Source: Pseudomonas kuykendallii (GTDB taxonomy: Bacteria; Pseudomonadota; Gammaproteobacteria; Pseudomonadales; Pseudomonadaceae). Taken from it: a stretch of 64,000 nt of DNA. Positions 57,278-64,000 of the stretch are shown in pieces (the stretch's first letter is position 1; the number at the start of each line of letters is the position of its first letter). The notes below the pieces were generated by a model, which did no database searches, was not told where the DNA came from, and was given only the letters and a program-made list of their open reading frames with translations. The stretch covers positions 248,001 to 312,000 of the forward strand of contig NZ_FNNU01000003.1 in assembly GCF_900106975.1 (NCBI RefSeq), read 5' to 3'. Position numbers and translations under genes: made by a program.

Positions 57278-57691
57278 ATGGCCAAGACGCCAAAGCCGCT
57301 GCCGGCGCTGGAATGGCTGCAACCGCGGATGAAGCTGGTGCGCAGCCTCAGCCTGCTCAGCTTCGTCGCCCTGGCGGTGCTGATCGTCACCTGGAACCTG
57401 GCGTTCGCCGACCTGCACGGCGCGCGGGTCGGCGTGGTGCTGGCGATCCAGCTGGTGCCGCTGGCGCTGCTCGCGCCGGGCATGCTGATGGGCAGCCCGC
57501 GCGCGCATGCCTGGCTGTGCTTCGTGGTGAACCTGTATTTCATCCAGGGCGTACTCGCCGCCATCGACCCGGCGCGCGCACTGTACGGCTGGCTGGAAGC
57601 GGTGATCAGCGCCCTGCTGTTCTGCACCGCCCTGCTCTACACGCGCTGGTGCTTCCAGTACCAGCGCAAGCTCGCCGGCGAAGGGAACTGA
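57278..57691 (+). CDS. DUF2069 inner membrane protein
   Basis: 137 residues with four membrane helices; PGMLMGSPRAHAWLCFVVNL is typical of the family. Unknown function. Confidence 0.88.
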   Translation: MAKTPKPLPALEWLQPRMKLVRSLSLLSFVALAVLIVTWNLAFADLHGARVGVVLAIQLVPLALLAPGMLMGSPRAHAWLCFVVNLYFIQGVLAAIDPARALYGWLEAVISALLFCTALLYTRWCFQYQRKLAGEGN

Positions 57692-57704
57692 GCAGCCTGC
57701 TCGA

Positions 57705-57764
57705 TGGGTTACGGCGCACTGGATGCCCTGCGCGCCAGTGAACCCGTGCGCTGCGCCTAACCCA
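57705..57764. repeat. Imperfect palindrome of REP type
   Basis: TGGGTTACGGCGCAC and GTGCGCTGCGCCTAACCCA form the arms. Related in layout to the repeat at 15093-15158 and fills the gap between two convergent genes. Confidence 0.5.
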
Positions 57765-57821
57765 CCCTACGGCGGGGCTGGATGCTCTCGTAGATACAAG
57801 GGCGGGTTAGCGGCGAGCGCC

Positions 57822-58526
57822 CTACCAGCCCAGGGTTTCCTTGAGGAACGGAATGGTCAGCTTGCGCTGAGCCTGCAACGACGCCTGGTCGAGACGCTCG
57901 AGCAGTTCGAACAGCGCGCTCATGCTGCGCGCACCGCGGGTGAGGATGAAGCGCCCGACTTCATCGTTGAGGTGCAGCCCGCGGCGCGACGCGCGCAGTT
58001 GCAGGGCCCGCAGCTTGTCCTCGTCGGACAGCTGCTGCAGCTGGAACACCAGCGCCAGACTCAGCCGTGATTGCAGGTCGGGCAAGCCGATCGCCAGCTC
58101 GCGCGGCGAGGCGCTGGCCGACAGCAGCAGCCTCCGGCCGGCGTCGCGCAACCGGTTGAACAGGTGGAACAGCGCCTCTTCCCAGTCGGCGCGTCCGGCC
58201 ACCGCGTCCAGATCATCGAGACAGACCAGCTCGCACTGCTCCAGGTTGTCCAGCAGCGCCGGGCCGTGGTCGACCACCTCGCCGAGCGGCAGGTAGACCG
58301 CCAGTTCGCCGCGCTGCTCGAAGCGCAGACAGGCCGCCTGCAGCAAGTGGCTGCGGCCGACGCCTTCGGCGCCCCACAGGTAGATCAGGCTTTCCGTCCA
58401 GCCGGCGTCCGCCTCGCACAGGCACTCGACGTAGCCCAGCGCAGCCGCGTTGGCGCCGGGGTAGTAGTTGGCGAAGGTGGCGTCGTCGCGCAGACGGACG
58501 CCGAGGGGGAGCTGCAGGGGTGTCAT
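57822..58526 (-). CDS. hda: DnaA regulatory inactivator Hda
   Basis: 234 residues. DnaA-type AAA+ domain without DNA-binding domain; QLPLGVRLRDDATFANYYPG near the start and P-loop WGAEGVGRSHLL. With the sliding clamp it stimulates ATP hydrolysis by DnaA and prevents over-initiation. Overlaps the upstream permease gene (ATGA). Confidence 0.95.
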   Translation of the reverse strand: MTPLQLPLGVRLRDDATFANYYPGANAAALGYVECLCEADAGWTESLIYLWGAEGVGRSHLLQAACLRFEQRGELAVYLPLGEVVDHGPALLDNLEQCELVCLDDLDAVAGRADWEEALFHLFNRLRDAGRRLLLSASASPRELAIGLPDLQSRLSLALVFQLQQLSDEDKLRALQLRASRRGLHLNDEVGRFILTRGARSMSALFELLERLDQASLQAQRKLTIPFLKETLGW

Positions 58527-59611
58527 GCCGGACCGGGAGGTTCATGGGAGTTGGAAGGCTCCCGATAGAGGTCTGAAAGTTTATATAAAACATGCACATG
58601 CCGCAGCAGAACCATGACCACCGCCGCCACCGGCAAGGCCAGCAGCACACCGGTGAAGCCAAACAGCTGGCCGCCGGCGAGGATCGCGAAGATCACCGCC
58701 ACCGGGTGCAGGCCGATGCGGTCGCCGACCAGCAGCGGCGTCAGCAGCATGCCCTCGAGCAGTTGGCCGACGGTGAACACCGCCGCGACCCCGATCAGCG
58801 GATACAGATCGCCGCCGTACTGGAACAGCGCCGCGATCACCGCCGCGCCGAAACCGACGACGAAGCCCATGTACGGAACGATGCTGGCGAGACCGGCGAG
58901 GAGCCCGATCAGCAGGCCGAGGTCGAGGCCGATGATCATCAGCCCGGCGGCGTAGATCACCCCGAGCGCCAGCATCACCAGCATCTGCCCGCGCAGGAAG
59001 GCGCCGAGAACCTCATGGCACTCGCCGACCAGTTGCACGGTGGTTTCCTCGTTGCGGCGCGGCAACAGCACGCGCAGGCGGGCGACCATCAGGTCCCAGT
59101 CACGCAGCAGGTAGAAGCTCACCACCGGGATCAGCAGCAGATTGCCCAGCCAGGCGAGCAGCGCCAGGCTCGAGGTGGTCGCGCTGGCGAGGACGATGCC
59201 GACGATGTCCGTGGTCTGCCCCAGGTGCTCGGAGAACACCGCCTTGATCCGGTCGAAACGCCAGAATTCCTCGGCCAGGCCAAGCTTGGCCTGCAGCCAG
59301 GGCAGCGCGCTGACCTGCAGCCAGTCCAGCGCCCGTGGCGCCAGCTGATAAAGGTGCATCAACTGCTTGCCGAGCATCGGCAGGACGATCAGCAGCGCCG
59401 CCAGCAGGATCAGGCTGAACAGCGCGAACACCGCGACCACGGCAAGTGTGCGCGAAAGCTTCCAGCGCTCCAGGCGGTCGACCAGCGGATCGCCGAGGTA
59501 CGCCAGCAGCACGCCGATCAGGAACGGCGAGAGGATAGGAGTGAGCAGATAGATCAGCCAGCCGGCCAGCAGCAGGCCGATCAGCCACAGCCAGCGATTA
59601 GAAGGGGTCAT
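58523..59611 (-). CDS. AI-2E transporter / PerM family permease
   Basis: 362 residues with about eight membrane helices; PVVSFYLLRDWD and GLLAGLASIVPYMGFVVG mark the family. Members export small molecules or act as antiporters; the substrate is unknown. Precedes hda as in other pseudomonads. Confidence 0.9.
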   Translation of the reverse strand: MTPSNRWLWLIGLLLAGWLIYLLTPILSPFLIGVLLAYLGDPLVDRLERWKLSRTLAVVAVFALFSLILLAALLIVLPMLGKQLMHLYQLAPRALDWLQVSALPWLQAKLGLAEEFWRFDRIKAVFSEHLGQTTDIVGIVLASATTSSLALLAWLGNLLLIPVVSFYLLRDWDLMVARLRVLLPRRNEETTVQLVGECHEVLGAFLRGQMLVMLALGVIYAAGLMIIGLDLGLLIGLLAGLASIVPYMGFVVGFGAAVIAALFQYGGDLYPLIGVAAVFTVGQLLEGMLLTPLLVGDRIGLHPVAVIFAILAGGQLFGFTGVLLALPVAAVVMVLLRHVHVLYKLSDLYREPSNSHEPPGPA

Positions 59612-59659
59612 GCTCGATTCCTTGAACGGGGAAGTCAGCGGCCGCGCAGTGTACGCCGG

Positions 59660-60709
59660 CTACCAGCCGAAACGCAGCACGGGGTCCCGGGGGGCGGCGG
59701 GCGCCGCGGGGGGCGTGGCCGGATCGGTCGCCACGCCTTCCGCCGGCGCGCTCGCTGCGGGCGCTTCGGCGGCCAGCTCGTGCAGGCCACCCAGCGCGAG
59801 CTGCGCGCGCAGTTGCTCCGGGCTGGCGTTCAACTGGTAATTGAGCTGATTGCCCGAGACGCTCTGCAGATGCGCCGCGAAGGGTTCGAGCAGGCGATCA
59901 AGTTCGGCGTAGCGCGCCAGGTCGGCGCCTTCTATCTGCACCGACAGCCCGCGCGCGGCGCCCGGCTTGGCGACGAAGCGCGGTGCCAGGCGCTGGTTCA
60001 CCGCCCACAGCACCGCCTCGGCCAGGCTGGCGGCGTCGGCGCCCTCGGCGTTGCCCTGCTCGCGGGAGTCGCCGAGCCACAGCTTCCACTGCGCCGTCCA
60101 CTTGCCCTCTTCCTCGTGGGCATCCACCGCCAGCAGCGCATCGGCGCCGTAACGCGTGGATATCTCGCGCAGCGCATCCGGCGACGACGCCTTGAGGGTG
60201 TCGGCGGTCGCCACCAGTTGCTCTGGAAGATCGGCGAGCGGCAGGCGCAGCGGCAGACCGGCGCGCTGGGCGGCGGCACGCAGCGGCGCGGCGCTGCCCT
60301 GGCCATCGCCGACCAGACTGGCGGCATCGACGGATTCGTTCAGCCACCAGGCGAGAATCGACGGCCGGTTGGCGCCCCACAGGGATATCCCGGCGCGGCT
60401 CAGGGCGCGCTCGCTGGACAACGGATCGAAGTCGACCTTCAGTGCTTCGTCGTCGTAACCGTACTTGCTGATCAGTTGCTGCGGGTCCTTGCGCAACTCG
60501 GCCAGGCCCGGATTGCGCAGCGCCGCCGGGTCGCCGGAAAGGCGCAGCACCAGGGTATCCAGCGCCCGTTGCAGCGCCTGTTCGCGGTCCGCCGGCTGCT
60601 GACTGGTGACCGGCTCGCGCACCTCGTAGAGCCCGGCGACCGGTTCGGCGAAGCTCGGCAGGCACGGCAGCGACAGGCTGAGAAGGAGCAGACGGGCGAT
60701 CGGGCGCAT
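59660..60709 (-). CDS. DUF2066 domain exported protein
   Basis: 349 residues. Signal peptide LLLLSLSLPCLPSFAEP; conserved RALDTLVLRLSGD and WWLNES regions; an Ala/Pro-rich C terminus (APAASAPAEGVATDP). Unknown function, divergent from purM. Confidence 0.88.
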   Translation of the reverse strand: MRPIARLLLLSLSLPCLPSFAEPVAGLYEVREPVTSQQPADREQALQRALDTLVLRLSGDPAALRNPGLAELRKDPQQLISKYGYDDEALKVDFDPLSSERALSRAGISLWGANRPSILAWWLNESVDAASLVGDGQGSAAPLRAAAQRAGLPLRLPLADLPEQLVATADTLKASSPDALREISTRYGADALLAVDAHEEEGKWTAQWKLWLGDSREQGNAEGADAASLAEAVLWAVNQRLAPRFVAKPGAARGLSVQIEGADLARYAELDRLLEPFAAHLQSVSGNQLNYQLNASPEQLRAQLALGGLHELAAEAPAASAPAEGVATDPATPPAAPAAPRDPVLRFGW

Positions 60710-60895
60710 GGATAACTCTCAGGACAGGGGCGGCATGGCGGCCACCCGGAGGGCTATACCTTAAACAGCCCTCCGCCACCCGGCAACCGGGCGGGCAGGA
60801 TGGCCGCTGCCCGGCAAGCCTGATAAAATCGCGCGCCTTCGCAGACCGGCCCCGCGCGGCACCGGTCCCACCCCGAAACCCCAAGGGCCCGATTT

Positions 60896-61953
<1,058 letters not shown>

Positions 61954-61954
<1 letters not shown>

Positions 61955-62604
61955 TGGCCGAACCCTGCAATGTGGTGGTGCTGATCTCCGGCAGCGGCAG
62001 CAATCTGCAGGCGCTGATCGACGATCTCCACGGCGCGGGTAGCCCGGCCCGCATCCGCGCGGTGATCAGCAACCGCGCCGACGCCGCGGGCCTGTCCCGC
62101 GCGCGGGCCGCCGGCATCGACACCCGCGTACTCGATCACACGCGCTATGCAGGCCGCGAAGCCTTCGACGCCGCGCTGATAGCGGAGATAGACGCTTTCG
62201 AGCCGCAACTGGTGGTCCTCGCCGGCTTCATGCGCATCCTCAGCGGAGGCTTCGTGCGCCACTACCAGGGCCGCCTGCTGAACATCCATCCTTCGCTGCT
62301 GCCCCGGCACAAGGGTCTCGACACCCACCGCCGGGCGCTCGAGGCCGGGGACGCCGAACACGGCTGCAGCGTGCACTTCGTCACCGAAGAACTCGATGGC
62401 GGTCCTCTGGTCGTACAGGCAGTGCTGCCGATCGAAGCGGACGACACGCCCGAGCGCCTGGCGACGCGTGTCCACCACCGGGAGCACCTGATCTACCCAC
62501 TCGCCGTGCGCTGGTTTGCCGAGGGTCGCTTGCGCCTCGGTGCCGATGGCGCAATGCTTGACGGCGCAAAACTGCCGGCCACCGGCCATCTGATTCGAAC
62601 CTAG
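61954..62604 (+). CDS. purN: Phosphoribosylglycinamide formyltransferase
   Basis: 216 residues from the ATG at 61954. LISGSGSNLQALID binds GAR; catalytic NIHPSLLPRHKG; HFVTEELDGGPLV. Transfers formyl from 10-formyl-tetrahydrofolate, the same cofactor that PurU consumes in the methylamine operon. Eight bases before the next gene. Confidence 0.98.
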
Positions 62605-62612
62605 GAGCCTTT

Positions 62613-63329
62613 ATGCGTCGCGTCCTGCTGTTCGTCCTCGCCCTGCTCGCCTTGCAGGTACAGGCTTACGAGCTGAAGCCGTTCTCTGCCAGCTACACCG
62701 CCGACTGGAAGCAGCTGCCCATGAGCGGCACCGCCGAGCGCAGCCTCAAGGCCGACGGCGACAACCGCTGGCTGCTCAATTTCAAGGCCTCGATGCTGGT
62801 TGCCAGCCTCACCGAGGAAAGCACCTTCCGCCAGGATGCGGACCTCTTCGTGCCGCTGACCTACCGCTTCGACCGCAGCGGGCTGGGCAAGGGCAAGACC
62901 GTCGAGCAGGATTTCGACTGGAACGAAAAGCAGATCATCGGCAACGACCGCGGCAACCAGCTGCGCGTGCCGCTGAACCGCGGGATGCTCGACAAGTCGA
63001 CCTACCAGCTGGCGCTGCAATACGACGTGGCCGCCGGCAAGAAGAGCATGAGCTACCAGGTGGTCGACGGCGACGAAGTGGAGACCTACGACTTCCGCGT
63101 GCTGGGCGAGGAAGTGGTGCGCACCCGCGCCGGCCTGCTGGATGCGATCAAGGTGGAGCGCGTGCGCGACCCCACCCAGAGCAACCGCAAGACCGTGCTC
63201 TGGTTCGCCAAGGACTGGGATTACCTGCTGGTCAGCCTGCAGCAGGTGGAAAAGGACGGTAAGGAATACCAGATCATGCTCGCCGAGGGCGACGTCGACG
63301 GCCGCAAGGTCGAAGGCCGCCGCGACTGA
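62613..63329 (+). CDS. DUF3108 exported protein
   Basis: 238 residues. Signal peptide LLFVLALLALQVQA, then a beta-rich domain with LPMSGTAERSLKADG, and TVLWFAKDWDYLLVSLQQVE typical of DUF3108. Periplasmic; function unknown. Follows purN directly. Confidence 0.9.
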   Translation: MRRVLLFVLALLALQVQAYELKPFSASYTADWKQLPMSGTAERSLKADGDNRWLLNFKASMLVASLTEESTFRQDADLFVPLTYRFDRSGLGKGKTVEQDFDWNEKQIIGNDRGNQLRVPLNRGMLDKSTYQLALQYDVAAGKKSMSYQVVDGDEVETYDFRVLGEEVVRTRAGLLDAIKVERVRDPTQSNRKTVLWFAKDWDYLLVSLQQVEKDGKEYQIMLAEGDVDGRKVEGRRD

Positions 63330-63399
63330 TTCGCCTCCCTCGCTCCTCCGTCCGGGGGAGCGGTTCGTTTCACCCCACTCCTTCTCTCTACAAGACACA

Positions 63400-63420
63400 G
63401 GCGCGGCCCCAAGGCCGCGC
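63400..63420. terminator. Hairpin between convergent DUF3108 and DUF2058 genes
   Basis: GGCGCGGCC-CCAA-GGCCGCGCC, strong stem without T run; weak terminator candidate. Confidence 0.5.
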
Positions 63421-63426
63421 CCTGAC

Positions 63427-63966
63427 TCACCACATCAGGTCGTCGGGAATCTGGTAGGCGGCGTAGGGATCGTCGGCATCCGGCGCTTCGGTCTGCACGT
63501 TGAGCTGCACCACACGCTGCGGGTCGCGCTCCTGGATCTTCAGCGCTGCTTCGCGCGGAATCACCTCGTAGCCACCGCCATGCCGGACGATGGCCAGCGA
63601 CCCGCGACTGAGCTTGTCGCGCATCAGGTTGTTCACCGAAAGGCGCTTGACCTTCTTCTCGTCGACGAAGTTGTAGTAATCCTCGGTGGTCAGCTTGGGC
63701 AGCCGCGAGGACTCGATCAGTTGCTTGATCTGCGCCGCGCGGGCCTTCTGCTCGGCCTTTTCCTGCTGCTGGCGGTTCAGCTCCTGATCGCGGGCGAGCT
63801 TCTCGGCCTGCGCCTGCAGGGCGGCCTGCCGCTGCGAGTCGTCCTTCTCCACCTGGTTCTTCTTCTCCAGGCGGACCTGCTTCTGCTTCTGTTTGCCGGC
63901 CTGCTTGGCCTGCTTCTCGTTGACCAGCCCGGCTTTGAGCAACTGATCGCGTAGGGAAAGACTCAT
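63427..63966 (-). CDS. DUF2058 protein
   Basis: 179 residues. LRDQLLKAGLVNEKQAKQ opens the protein, followed by a long charged coiled coil (~20-90, rich in Lys, Gln, Glu) and a C-terminal domain (KRLSVNNLMRDKLSRGSLAI). Sometimes annotated as nucleoprotein or enzyme regulator, without firm evidence. Confidence 0.9.
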   Translation of the reverse strand: MSLSLRDQLLKAGLVNEKQAKQAGKQKQKQVRLEKKNQVEKDDSQRQAALQAQAEKLARDQELNRQQQEKAEQKARAAQIKQLIESSRLPKLTTEDYYNFVDEKKVKRLSVNNLMRDKLSRGSLAIVRHGGGYEVIPREAALKIQERDPQRVVQLNVQTEAPDADDPYAAYQIPDDLMW

Positions 63967-64000
63967 GTTTCGGCTCGTCGTGAATTGAGTTGGACCTGGG

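Overview
The window is GC-rich, densely coded chromosomal DNA from a Pseudomonas. From about 26 kb to the right end, gene content and order closely follow the Pseudomonas aeruginosa backbone as I remember it: purC, bamC, dapA, gcvR, prxQ, a tusA-like gene, an M48 protease, nadA, tRNA-Lys, queC, cpoB, pal, tolBARQ, ybgC, ruvBAC, yebC, aspS, dps, a membrane cold-shock protein, slyX, a HIT protein, oprD, proS, hda, purM, purN. Features seen here that P. aeruginosa lacks at this place are a methylamine-type N-methylglutamate pathway and a small array of integron gene cassettes. Chromosomal integrons are known from the P. stutzeri / P. alcaligenes / P. mendocina part of the genus, so that is my best guess for the source.

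Region 1 (1-23 kb) is an accessory block for C1-amine and nitrogen metabolism. It holds the end of a DUF1989-GcvT fusion protein, a short soluble PAS chemoreceptor, a divergent Amt transporter followed by a 59-residue one-helix protein, a canonical Amt plus a PII protein, and a small multidrug-resistance (SMR) type exporter. Next come gamma-glutamylmethylamide synthetase (gmaS) with the three N-methylglutamate synthase subunits (mgsABC), an XRE-cupin regulator, an IclR regulator with a divergent amine/amino-acid oxidoreductase gene, and a second operon of purU, folD and four sarcosine-oxidase-like genes read here as N-methylglutamate dehydrogenase (mgdABCD), closed by another IclR regulator. 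Together they make a complete route: methylammonium uptake, glutamylation, transfer to N-methylglutamate, oxidation to glutamate with the methyl carbon loaded on tetrahydrofolate, then FolD and PurU converting it to formate. Three good sigma-54 promoter elements precede the two Amt genes and gmaS; two of them have a similar NtrC-like 17-bp site about 100 bp upstream.

Region 2 (23.0-26.0 kb) is a low-GC patch next to tRNA-Ser(CGA). It contains three gene cassettes, each ending in an attC-like site, but no integron integrase. A degraded phage-type tyrosine recombinase end lies next to the tRNA, and an imperfect copy of the tRNA 3' end lies at the far side.

Region 3 (26-64 kb) is housekeeping: purine synthesis (purC, purM, purN), lysine and NAD synthesis, outer-membrane assembly and the Tol-Pal envelope system, Holliday-junction processing (ruvABC), two tRNA synthetases, the OprD porin, stress proteins, replication control (hda) and several conserved genes of unknown function. 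Compared with the order I remember from P. aeruginosa, queE is missing between cpoB and queC, and a metallo-beta-lactamase-fold gene is missing between bamC and purC. Strand-shadow ORFs, which are numerous because of the high GC, were left out.
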